A stretch of 48,546 nt of DNA from Woeseiaceae bacterium. GTDB taxonomy: Bacteria > Pseudomonadota > Gammaproteobacteria > Steroidobacterales > Woeseiaceae. Under the pieces are notes generated by a model. The model saw only the letters and a program-made list of their open reading frames with translations, made no database searches and had not been told where the DNA came from. Of the stretch, positions 26,119 to 33,865 are shown piece after piece; within the stretch, counting starts at the first letter, position 1; every line of letters begins with the position of its first letter. Location of the stretch: positions 1 to 48,546 of the forward strand of contig JASJCH010000028.1 in assembly GCA_030066075.1 (NCBI GenBank), in the 5' to 3' direction. A program made the translations under genes and the position numbers.

Positions 26119-27477
26119 ATGACACCCCGATACACAGTACTGTGCGTCGCCGCAGCCGGCCTGCTGCTGACGGCTCCCGCACCGGCCGATGCCGCGACCG
26201 ATCCCGCAACCTACGAGGCGCGAATCAGCGAACTCGAAGCAAAGGTGCAGCGGCTCGAGGCGCTGATCGAACAGCAAACCCAGGTGTTCGACGCGTCCTG
26301 CGCCCGGGTCGAGGAAGTCGAGGAGGCCGTGGCCTCCTGCGCCCGGATTGATGACGTGGAGGAGGCAATCGCGGACGTGGCGGATTCCCCCACGCTCTTC
26401 GAGGATACGGACATCCGGGTGGGCGGCTACGTGAAAATGGACGCGATTCTCAGCGACTACAGCAACGCGCCCACTCGCGGCGCCGGCGAAGACTTCTTCA
26501 TTCCGTCGACGATTAACACCTCTGGCGAATCCGCGGGCCCGCAGCTCAACCTGCACGCCAAGGAGACTCGCTTCTGGCTCAAGTCCTACACGCCAACCGG
26601 GCGCGGCGATATCAGCACGCACTTCGAGATCGATTTCCTGGCCGGCCAGCAGGGCGACGAGCGCGTCGGCAACTCGTTCTCGGCCCGGATCCGCCATGCG
26701 TCGATCAACTGGGGCCGCTGGACGGTCGGCCAGACCTGGACCAACTTTTTTAACGTGGCGACGCTGCCGGAATACCTGGACTTCATCGGCCCGGTAGGCA
26801 CGACCTTCGCCCGCCAGGCGCAGGTTCGTTACACGGCGCCGGCCAGCGGCGGTAACTGGTCGTTCTCGCTGGAAAACCCCGAGACGACGCTGACGCCCTT
26901 CGGCGGCGGTCCGCGCATCGACGCTGACGACGGCCGCTACCCGGACGTGGTGCTGCGACGCAACTGGACGGGCGACTGGGGCCGTTTCAGCGCAGCGGCG
27001 CTGGTTCGCGAACTCAGGATCGGTCGGGGCGGCATCGAGGATTCAACCGTCGGCGGAGCCATCGGCATCGCCGGCCAGCACCGGCTTGGCGAAGACGACG
27101 ACTTGCGCTGGCAGATCAACGCCGGCAACGCCCTCGGCCGCTACCTGGGACTGAATGCTTTCAACGTCGGCGCCCTCGACGCCGACGAGAACATCGACCT
27201 GACGCCACAGTTCGGCGTATTTGCCGCGTATCGACACCGCTGGAACCACCGGCTGCATTCGTCCTTCGGACTGTCCTATGCCGAGGCGGATAACGACACC
27301 GCCATCAGCGGGCTCGATGTGCCCAAGTCTTACCAGAGCGCTCATGCCAACATCATCTGGATACCGATTGAGCGCATGAGCATTGGCGCCGAGTACATCT
27401 ACGGACGGCGCGAGGACGAGAGTGGCGCCGACGGCAGGCTCAATCGCCTGCAGCTATCGGCGAAGTACGTTTACTAG
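26119..27477 (+). CDS. DcaP-like outer-membrane porin
   Basis: A 452-residue protein with a signal peptide (residues 1-25, ending ADA). A short predicted coiled coil (about 30-60, repeated ELEAKVQRLEALIEQQ pattern) follows, then a beta-barrel region opening with DIRVGGYVKMDAI, the DcaP family hallmark. The C-terminus ends with an aromatic residue (KYVY), as outer-membrane barrels do. DcaP porins form trimers with a coiled-coil periplasmic extension and take up dicarboxylates and small acids. It is convergent with the purine operon and shares a CTAG stop overlap with guaD. Uptake of purine-related anions is possible but unproven. Confidence 0.85.
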   Translation: MTPRYTVLCVAAAGLLLTAPAPADAATDPATYEARISELEAKVQRLEALIEQQTQVFDASCARVEEVEEAVASCARIDDVEEAIADVADSPTLFEDTDIRVGGYVKMDAILSDYSNAPTRGAGEDFFIPSTINTSGESAGPQLNLHAKETRFWLKSYTPTGRGDISTHFEIDFLAGQQGDERVGNSFSARIRHASINWGRWTVGQTWTNFFNVATLPEYLDFIGPVGTTFARQAQVRYTAPASGGNWSFSLENPETTLTPFGGGPRIDADDGRYPDVVLRRNWTGDWGRFSAAALVRELRIGRGGIEDSTVGGAIGIAGQHRLGEDDDLRWQINAGNALGRYLGLNAFNVGALDADENIDLTPQFGVFAAYRHRWNHRLHSSFGLSYAEADNDTAISGLDVPKSYQSAHANIIWIPIERMSIGAEYIYGRREDESGADGRLNRLQLSAKYVY

Positions 27478-28763
27478 CGCCGCTCGCCGCACAGGTAGGT
27501 GGCCGCGACGTTACGGTCGTCGCCGAGGAAGATCAGCGAGAACAGCAGTTCGTCCAGAGTCTCGGCCGCAGCCGCGCGGCGCGCCGTGATCTGCGACGCA
27601 TCGGTATCGAGCACGATGAAGTCGGCCTCCTTGCCCGGCGCGAAATTGCCGATGTGTTCGTCGAGGTACAGCGCCTCGGCCGCGCCCAGCGTGGCCAGAT
27701 ACAGCGCGCGGCTCGCCGGCAGCGACTGGCCCTGCAGGTGCAATACCTTGTAGGCCTCGCTCATCGTCCTCAGCATCGACATGCTCGTGCCGCCGCCAAC
27801 GTCGGTCGCCAGACCGATGCGCACGCCGGCTGCGGTCATCGACCGCAGGTCGAACATGCCACTGCCGAGGAACAGGTTCGACGTCGGGCAGAACGCCCCG
27901 GCGCCGCCCTTGCTCGCCATCAGGTCGCGGTCCTCAGCGTCGAGATGCAGGCAGTGCGCGAACACCGAGCGCTCGCGCAACAGGCCGAAATGGTCGTAGA
28001 CATCCAGGTAACTCCGGCTCCACGCGAACTGTCTTGCGATCTCGTCCACCTCTTCCTGGTTCTCCGCGAGGTGCGTGTGAATCCAGGTATCAGGGTACTC
28101 CGCGGCCAGCCGCCCCGCGGCTTCGAGCTGCGCTTCGCTCGACGTCAGCGCAAACCGCGGCGTGATCGCATAACCAAGGCGACCCTTGCCGTGCCACTTT
28201 TCGATGAGCGCCCTGCTATCCGCGTAGCCCGACTCCGGATCGTCCCGCAGTTCCTCCGGACAGTGTTCGTCCATGAGCACCTTGCCGCCGACCAGGCGCA
28301 TATTGCGGGCCTCGGCCGCCGCAAACAGTGCGTCGGCCGAATGCGGGTGCACCGTTGCAAAAACCGCCGCCGTGGTCGTGCCATTGCGCAGCAGCTCGCC
28401 GAGGAAAAAATCGGCGACCTCGCGGGCGTGCTCCGCGTCAGCGAACTGCATCTCTGCCGGGTAAGCGTACTTGTTGAGCCAGTCGAGCAGCTGTTCGCCA
28501 TAAGACGCAATGATGTCGACCTGTGGACAATGCACGTGGCAGTCGATCAGCCCCGGCACGATCAGCTTGCCGCGGTAGTCATGGACGGGCGTGTCCTCGA
28601 CGAGGTTCGGTAGCACGTTCGCCGCCTCGCCGACCGCAACGACGCGGCCGTCTTCGATCACGAGCACGCCATCATCGATGTGCTCGACGGCCGACGCGTC
28701 CGCTTGCGGCCCGGGGTCCCCGAGGCAGTGAAACAGCGAAGCCCTGAACGCCTGCTTCATCAT
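27474..28763 (-). CDS. guaD: Guanine deaminase
   Basis: A 429-residue amidohydrolase that deaminates guanine to xanthine. The zinc motif PGLIDCHVHCPQ, TWIHTHLAENQEEVDE, FAHCLHL and ATDVGGGTSMSMLRTM are diagnostic of guanine deaminase over other amidohydrolases. It is the last gene of the purine operon. Two ATGs (28763 and 28760) follow GAGGAG; the first overlaps the allA stop by one base. Its product feeds XdhAB, encoded upstream. Confidence 0.95.
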   Translation of the reverse strand: MMKQAFRASLFHCLGDPGPQADASAVEHIDDGVLVIEDGRVVAVGEAANVLPNLVEDTPVHDYRGKLIVPGLIDCHVHCPQVDIIASYGEQLLDWLNKYAYPAEMQFADAEHAREVADFFLGELLRNGTTTAAVFATVHPHSADALFAAAEARNMRLVGGKVLMDEHCPEELRDDPESGYADSRALIEKWHGKGRLGYAITPRFALTSSEAQLEAAGRLAAEYPDTWIHTHLAENQEEVDEIARQFAWSRSYLDVYDHFGLLRERSVFAHCLHLDAEDRDLMASKGGAGAFCPTSNLFLGSGMFDLRSMTAAGVRIGLATDVGGGTSMSMLRTMSEAYKVLHLQGQSLPASRALYLATLGAAEALYLDEHIGNFAPGKEADFIVLDTDASQITARRAAAAETLDELLFSLIFLGDDRNVAATYLCGERR

Positions 28764-29260
28764 CAGGGCTCCTCGAGCATTACCGGCTCGTCGAGCACGT
28801 GCTCGTCGCAGTTGGGCTCGCCACCAGCCCGGTCAATGACCAGGAACTCCTGCCCGGCGTCGAACGCAATCAGCGGCATATGCCAGGTGCCCCGCCGGTA
28901 GTTGATGCCCTGCCGACCGTTGGTTACGAAAGCGCGGAGATCGGCGGTTTCGACGCTCTCTTCGGGCGCCGCGACGACCACGATCATCCGGGCGCGCGAC
29001 AGCGGCACGAACGCCTGGCTGCCGAGCGGATGCCGTTCGACCATATCGATACGATAAGGCAGCGACGTCGCGACCCGGCATCTTGCGATGCTCACGGCCA
29101 CGCGGCCGTCGTCCCCGGGGTCGATAGAACACAGGTCGTCGAAGCGTTCGAATCGCGCCGCATTCATCGCTGCTTTGCTGGCGTCGGCAGACTCGATGAC
29201 GTCGCCATAGGGCGCGAAGCGCTCGCGGGTCAGCGGCCGCGGCTTGAGCGAAATCGTCAT
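28763..29260 (-). CDS. allA: Ureidoglycolate lyase
   Basis: A 165-residue cupin-fold enzyme that splits ureidoglycolate to glyoxylate and urea. The start LKPRPLTRERFAPYGDVIE and the GINYRRGTWHMPL motif are the family signature. It completes the allantoate branch that uses allantoicase, so the pathway ends in glyoxylate and two ureas. No urease gene is in the window. ATGA overlap joins it to the allantoicase gene. Confidence 0.94.
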   Translation of the reverse strand: MTISLKPRPLTRERFAPYGDVIESADASKAAMNAARFERFDDLCSIDPGDDGRVAVSIARCRVATSLPYRIDMVERHPLGSQAFVPLSRARMIVVVAAPEESVETADLRAFVTNGRQGINYRRGTWHMPLIAFDAGQEFLVIDRAGGEPNCDEHVLDEPVMLEEP

Positions 29261-30246
29261 TCCGGTCTCTCCAGGGCAACATGGCCGAACAGGCGCAGGC
29301 GGCTCACACCGCCGTCCGGGAAAATGGACAACCGCACGTGGCTGACCGGGCCGATCTCGCCGAGCGCCTCTTCGAACACGTGCAGGCTATCGGCCTCGAG
29401 CTTGGTCTCGGCCAGCAGCATCTTCCAGGCATCACTATCGTTGGTTGCGTCGGCCGCGTCCTCGAACCAGGCGGCTTCGATGGACGCCCGATCCGGGTAG
29501 TTGCCCTTGAAATGCGCCGTATCGAGTTCGACGTGGCTGATCACGCCCGGATGACCGAGCTCGAAGATCACCCAGTCGTTACCCGGTCCGCGCCGGCGCG
29601 CCGTTTCCCAACCGTCGCCCATGTTGAAGCCGCGCCCGGGCGCGTTGAGATTGTGCATGCTGCCGAAGTGCTCGTCGCTGCACGCGATCGCGCGACCGCC
29701 GTTCTCGAGCGCCAGGAGATCGATGCTGACGCCGAGCGTACCGAGCTTCGGCCGCACCACGCCGTAGAGTCGCAGGCGCGCCACGCCGCCGTCAGGGTAG
29801 ATGTTGAGGCGTACGTGCGTCCATACCGAGTTGTCGTCGATGTCGATGAAATGGTGCGCGTCGGCGCCGAGGTCCATCGTGTCGACGATCGTCTCCCAGC
29901 CGCCCGCGGGCACGTCGTCGTCGCTGACACAGGCATCGATGGACGCCTGTGGCGGGTAATTGCCCGTGAAGTGGCTCGTGTCGATATCGATGCCGCGCAG
30001 CACGCCGGGCACACCGAGGCGGATGATGCAGTAGTCATTACCGGGCACGCGCTTGCGGCGACTCTCCCAACCATCCATCCACTTGCCGTGCTCATCGTAC
30101 TTCTCGTCGATGAACACGGGCGCCTCGGGTTGTATCAGCCGCTCCTTGGCGGCGAAAAACTCGTCGCTTGCGTAAGTGACGCGCGTGCCGAGCCGCGGTT
30201 GCTCCAGTTGAATCCACTCGTGAAACGGTTGCCGTTCGCCGCTCAT
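29257..30246 (-). CDS. alc: Allantoicase
   Basis: A 329-residue enzyme that hydrolyses allantoate to ureidoglycolate and urea. It shows the allantoicase internal duplication: two beta-sandwich repeats of about 155 residues, each with a 'WESRRKR.PGND / WETARRRGPGND' motif and an 'HFTGNYPP / HFKGNYPD' motif. Both repeats keep the conserved residues. It overlaps uraD and allA by ATGA. Confidence 0.95.
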   Translation of the reverse strand: MSGERQPFHEWIQLEQPRLGTRVTYASDEFFAAKERLIQPEAPVFIDEKYDEHGKWMDGWESRRKRVPGNDYCIIRLGVPGVLRGIDIDTSHFTGNYPPQASIDACVSDDDVPAGGWETIVDTMDLGADAHHFIDIDDNSVWTHVRLNIYPDGGVARLRLYGVVRPKLGTLGVSIDLLALENGGRAIACSDEHFGSMHNLNAPGRGFNMGDGWETARRRGPGNDWVIFELGHPGVISHVELDTAHFKGNYPDRASIEAAWFEDAADATNDSDAWKMLLAETKLEADSLHVFEEALGEIGPVSHVRLSIFPDGGVSRLRLFGHVALERPE

Positions 30247-30725
30247 GACTCTGCCTCCATGGCCTCCAGGCGCAGCCGCGCAATCTTGTGAATCTCCGCC
30301 AGCGCCGTCTCGAACTCGACGTCGCGCTCGTTGCCGAGGCGCTGTTCGAAAGCCTCCAGGATCTGCGCCCGGGTGCTGCTACGGACCGCCATGACGAACG
30401 GAAAAGAGAACCGGTCGTGGTAGGCCTGGTTCAGTTCCTGGAAACGCCGGTATTCCTCCGGCGAACACCGGTCCAGTCCCGCGCTCGCCTGCTCGGTCGT
30501 CGAATCTTCGGTCAGCTCGCCCGCGACCTGCGCTTTGCCTGCAAGGTCCGGGTGCGCCCGGATCAGCGCAAGCTGCCGATCTTCGGCGGCATTGTCCACG
30601 CAGTCGGCCATGACGCGGGCGATCTGCTCGATGTCTTTGGAGTCCGCGACGATCGGCTCGGCCTGCTCGGCCACCCAGGCCGAATGCTCGTAGACGCCGC
30701 CATACCTCTCGGTGAAGTCGCTCAT
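30243..30725 (-). CDS. uraD: OHCU decarboxylase
   Basis: A 160-residue enzyme that decarboxylates 2-oxo-4-hydroxy-4-carboxy-5-ureidoimidazoline to (S)-allantoin. The active-site motif AHPDLAGK places the catalytic histidine at residue 58. The C-terminal FPFVMAVRSSTRAQIL is also conserved. The start at 30725 (MSDFTERYGG) gives an ATGA overlap with puuE. A longer frame upstream is a shadow of puuE. Confidence 0.94.
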   Translation of the reverse strand: MSDFTERYGGVYEHSAWVAEQAEPIVADSKDIEQIARVMADCVDNAAEDRQLALIRAHPDLAGKAQVAGELTEDSTTEQASAGLDRCSPEEYRRFQELNQAYHDRFSFPFVMAVRSSTRAQILEAFEQRLGNERDVEFETALAEIHKIARLRLEAMEAES

Positions 30726-31630
30726 CGTCGTTCCGCCGGGAAACGCTCGCGCCAGTGATCGGCGATGTCGATACGGCGCGCCACCCAGGCGTCCTCGTGC
30801 CCTGCCACGTAGTCGACGAACCGCGCCAGCGCCGCCGTGCGCCCGGGGCGGCCCGCCAGCCGGCAATGCAGACCGACCGACATCATCTTCGAGCCTTCGG
30901 CGTAGAGCACGTCGAACGTGTCCTTGAGGTAGTCGAAGAACTGCTGCCCGGAGTTGAAGCCCTGCGCAGTCGCAAAGCGCATGTCGTTGGCGTCGAGCGT
31001 GTACGGGACCATCAGCTGCGGCGCAGCGAAGGAATAGTCCCAGTACGGCAGATCGTCCGAGTAACAGTCGGCGTTGTAGCGGAAACCGCCGTCCGCGGCG
31101 ACGATCCTGTGAGTGTTGGGACTGCAGCGGCCGAGGTACCAGCCGGTTGGGCGCGCGCCGGTGACCTCGGTGTGAATCTCGATAGCCTTGGCGAGGTGGG
31201 CGCGCTCCGTGTCTGCGTCGATCGACTGGTAGTCGATCCAGCGGTAGCCGTGGCTCGCGATTTCCCAGCCGGACTCCTGCATTGCCGCCACGGCCTCAGG
31301 ATTGCGCTCGAGCGCCATTGCCACGCCGAACACCGTCACCGGCAGTTCGAACTCGTCAAACAGTCGGTGCAGCCGCCAGAATCCGGCGCGGGCGCCGTAC
31401 TCGTAAATCGATTCCATGTTCATGTGGCGCTGCCCGGGGATCGGCTCGGCGCCGACGATCTCCGACAGGAACGCCTCCGACGCGGCGTCCCCGTGCAGAA
31501 TGCAGTTCTCGCCGCCTTCCTCGTAGTTGACGACGAACTGCACTGCGATGCGTGCCCCGCCCGGCCAGTCCGCGTCCGGGGGATGGCCGTGGTAACCCCT
31601 CATGTCCCGCGGATAAATGTCCCTGGTCAC
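30722..31630 (-). CDS. puuE: Allantoinase PuuE (polysaccharide-deacetylase type)
   Basis: A 302-residue allantoinase of the metal-independent PuuE family. It is unrelated to the amidohydrolase-type AllB. It converts allantoin to allantoate. Recognised by RDMRGYHGHPPDADWPGGA near the N-terminus, FVVNYEEGGENCILHGD, and the ASHGYRWIDYQ segment of the polysaccharide-deacetylase fold. ATGA overlaps join it to puuD and uraD. Confidence 0.95.
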   Translation of the reverse strand: MTRDIYPRDMRGYHGHPPDADWPGGARIAVQFVVNYEEGGENCILHGDAASEAFLSEIVGAEPIPGQRHMNMESIYEYGARAGFWRLHRLFDEFELPVTVFGVAMALERNPEAVAAMQESGWEIASHGYRWIDYQSIDADTERAHLAKAIEIHTEVTGARPTGWYLGRCSPNTHRIVAADGGFRYNADCYSDDLPYWDYSFAAPQLMVPYTLDANDMRFATAQGFNSGQQFFDYLKDTFDVLYAEGSKMMSVGLHCRLAGRPGRTAALARFVDYVAGHEDAWVARRIDIADHWRERFPAERR

Positions 31631-32817
31631 TGCACAGCCTCCATGCCCTGGTACCAGCGATCAATGATCTCGCGCTCTTCTTCGGTGATGTTGGTCAGGT
31701 TGCCGATGGGCATCACGCGCGTAACGACAGTCTGCTGGTGGATGCGCAGAGCCTCGGCGACGATCTGCTCCTCGGTTTCCAGCACGACGCCGCCCGGTGC
31801 GGCGGGAAAAGCCGGATGCGTTGGCTGCGCCGCGTGGCAGGTCGTGCAGCGATGCATGACGACGGCACGAACATCGTCGAACGCAACCGCCTCGCCCGAG
31901 GCGGCGCTCGCCCGGGGCGCGATCAGCGCAGCCACGCCCGCCAGCAGCACGCCGGCGACAATGAGCGGCCATGGCGAGGCTTTGCCGGAATGACGTGATA
32001 CGAAATAGATGCGGATCAGGGCGCCGGCCAGCGAGATGGCGATCAGGATCGCCCAGTTGTACTCGTGGCCATAGGTCATCGCGTAGTGGTTACTCACCAT
32101 CACGAACAGCACGGGCAAGGTGAAATACGTGTTGTGCACCGAGCGCTGTTTCGCGCGGAGCCCGTCCTCCACGTTCGGCGTCTCGCCGCGCTCGGCCGCC
32201 GCCACCATGCGCTTCTGACCCGGAATGATCACGAAGAACACGTTGGCCACCATGATCGTGCCGAGCACGGCGCCGAAGTGAATGTAGGCCCCGCGGCCGC
32301 TGAAGAGCTCGCACACGCCCCATGCGAGGACGCCCACAAGCAGGAACAGCACGCCGGCGAACAGCCGCTCGTTGTTGCCGAGGGGCGACTTGCACAGCAG
32401 GTCGTAGACGACCCAGCCGGCAACGATAATGCCGGCCGCGAGACCGATGGCCTGCAGCGGGGACAGCTCCGCCACGGCCGGGTCGATGAGGTACACCTGC
32501 GCACCGTACCAGTAGACGAGCACGAGCAGGAACATGCCCGACAGCCAGGTCGAGTACGCCTCCCACTTGAACCAGTGCAGCGTTTCCGGGATGAACGGCG
32601 GCGCGCCTTTGTATTTCTGCGCATGGTAGAAGCCGCCGCCGTGCACCGACCAGACCTCGCCGCCAACGCCGACGCGGGTATCGTCCGGGTCGCGCGGTTC
32701 GAGGAGGTGATTGTCGAGCCATATGAAATAGAACGACGCGCCGATCCACGCGACACCCGTGATGAAATGCAGCCAGCGGACCAGCAGGTTCAGCCAGTCG
32801 ACGATATACGCTTCCAT
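31627..32817 (-). CDS. puuD: Membrane urate hydroxylase PuuD with cytochrome c domain
   Basis: A 396-residue inner-membrane protein that oxidises urate to 5-hydroxyisourate in place of soluble uricase. About eight or nine hydrophobic helices fill residues 10-310, including RWLHFITGVAWIGASFYF and the conserved VHGGGFYHAQKY loop. The C-terminal domain carries one haem c site, CTTCH, with a likely distal methionine in TRVMPIGNLTN. Electrons thus pass to the respiratory chain and no H2O2 is made. The gene follows xdhC after one base. Confidence 0.95.
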   Translation of the reverse strand: MEAYIVDWLNLLVRWLHFITGVAWIGASFYFIWLDNHLLEPRDPDDTRVGVGGEVWSVHGGGFYHAQKYKGAPPFIPETLHWFKWEAYSTWLSGMFLLVLVYWYGAQVYLIDPAVAELSPLQAIGLAAGIIVAGWVVYDLLCKSPLGNNERLFAGVLFLLVGVLAWGVCELFSGRGAYIHFGAVLGTIMVANVFFVIIPGQKRMVAAAERGETPNVEDGLRAKQRSVHNTYFTLPVLFVMVSNHYAMTYGHEYNWAILIAISLAGALIRIYFVSRHSGKASPWPLIVAGVLLAGVAALIAPRASAASGEAVAFDDVRAVVMHRCTTCHAAQPTHPAFPAAPGGVVLETEEQIVAEALRIHQQTVVTRVMPIGNLTNITEEEREIIDRWYQGMEAVQ

Positions 32818-32818
32818 G

Positions 32819-33865
32819 CTAGCGGGACCTTTGGAAAGGGCGGACGTTCGCGGGGTAACCGGACCGCCGGCGCGCAGCGTTCTCGTAGGCTTGCAGCACC
32901 TCCGCCGCGGCGGCTACCGCGATTTCGGCCGGTTTCTTGCCGGAGATGCCGGCAACGCCGATGGGGCACGTAAGCCGTTCGAGGTCCTTGTCCTGCAGGC
33001 CCTGTGCGCGCAAGCGTTTCTCGAAGCGCCGGCGCTTGCTCAGCGACCCGATCAGCCCGCAGTAGGTCGCGTCGGGACGGCGCAGGATGCGATCGCAAAC
33101 GTCGAAGTCGATGGCATGGCTGTGAGTCATTACGAGATAACAGCTGCCCGCCGGCATCGCGGCCACTTCGAGCGCGGGCTCGGGCGACTCGATCGTGCGC
33201 ACGTTCGATGGCGAATTACGAAAGATGCCGCGCCGGCTGTCCACCCAGCGGATGTTGCAGTCCAGCGCCGACAGCGACTGCACGACCGCGGACCCCACGT
33301 GCCCAGCGCCGAACACGGCGATGTTGAAGTTGGTGCCTACGACGCTCTCGAAGAACCAGTCATCGATGCGATGCGCCGTGCGACCGGCGTCGAGACCCTC
33401 ACGCGCCCGCGCAATGACGTCTGCGCCAGCGGCCTCGGGTCCGCCATAGACGTCGTTGGTCGTGATCACGTACTTGCCCGCAGCGCCGCGCAGGTCGGTG
33501 GCGATAACCGCCGCCTGCCGTTGGCCGTGCAGCGAGCGCAGATCCCTGAGCCACGACGGCAACGCGGTTGCGATGGGTTCGAACAGGATGTCGACCACAC
33601 CGCCGCAACACTGGCCCATGGACGAACCCAGCGGGAACTTGCGCAGCGCCGGCGTTTCGTCGTCGCCGAGCATGTCGAAGGCGATACGCGAGCACTGGTA
33701 CTCGAGCTGCCCGCCGCCAATCGTGCCGAAGGTCTCGGCCGAGGTAACGATCATCTTGGCGCCGACTTCTCGTGGCGCCGACCCGCGGATACCAGCCACG
33801 GTGACCAGCACGGCACGCTCCCCGGCGGCCGTCATGTCGCACAATTCGTCGATCCACTCGTTCAT
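32819..33865 (-). CDS. xdhC: Xanthine dehydrogenase accessory protein XdhC
   Basis: A 348-residue protein. It binds molybdenum cofactor, promotes its sulfuration, and delivers it to XdhB. The N-terminal XdhC/CoxI domain has VTVAGIRGSAPREVGAKM and GTIGGGQLEYQC. The C-terminal Rossmann domain starts at NIAVFGAGHVGSAVV, and the C-terminus has GLIGSLSKRRRFEKRL. It overlaps xdhB by ATGA. Confidence 0.94.
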   Translation of the reverse strand: MNEWIDELCDMTAAGERAVLVTVAGIRGSAPREVGAKMIVTSAETFGTIGGGQLEYQCSRIAFDMLGDDETPALRKFPLGSSMGQCCGGVVDILFEPIATALPSWLRDLRSLHGQRQAAVIATDLRGAAGKYVITTNDVYGGPEAAGADVIARAREGLDAGRTAHRIDDWFFESVVGTNFNIAVFGAGHVGSAVVQSLSALDCNIRWVDSRRGIFRNSPSNVRTIESPEPALEVAAMPAGSCYLVMTHSHAIDFDVCDRILRRPDATYCGLIGSLSKRRRFEKRLRAQGLQDKDLERLTCPIGVAGISGKKPAEIAVAAAAEVLQAYENAARRRSGYPANVRPFQRSR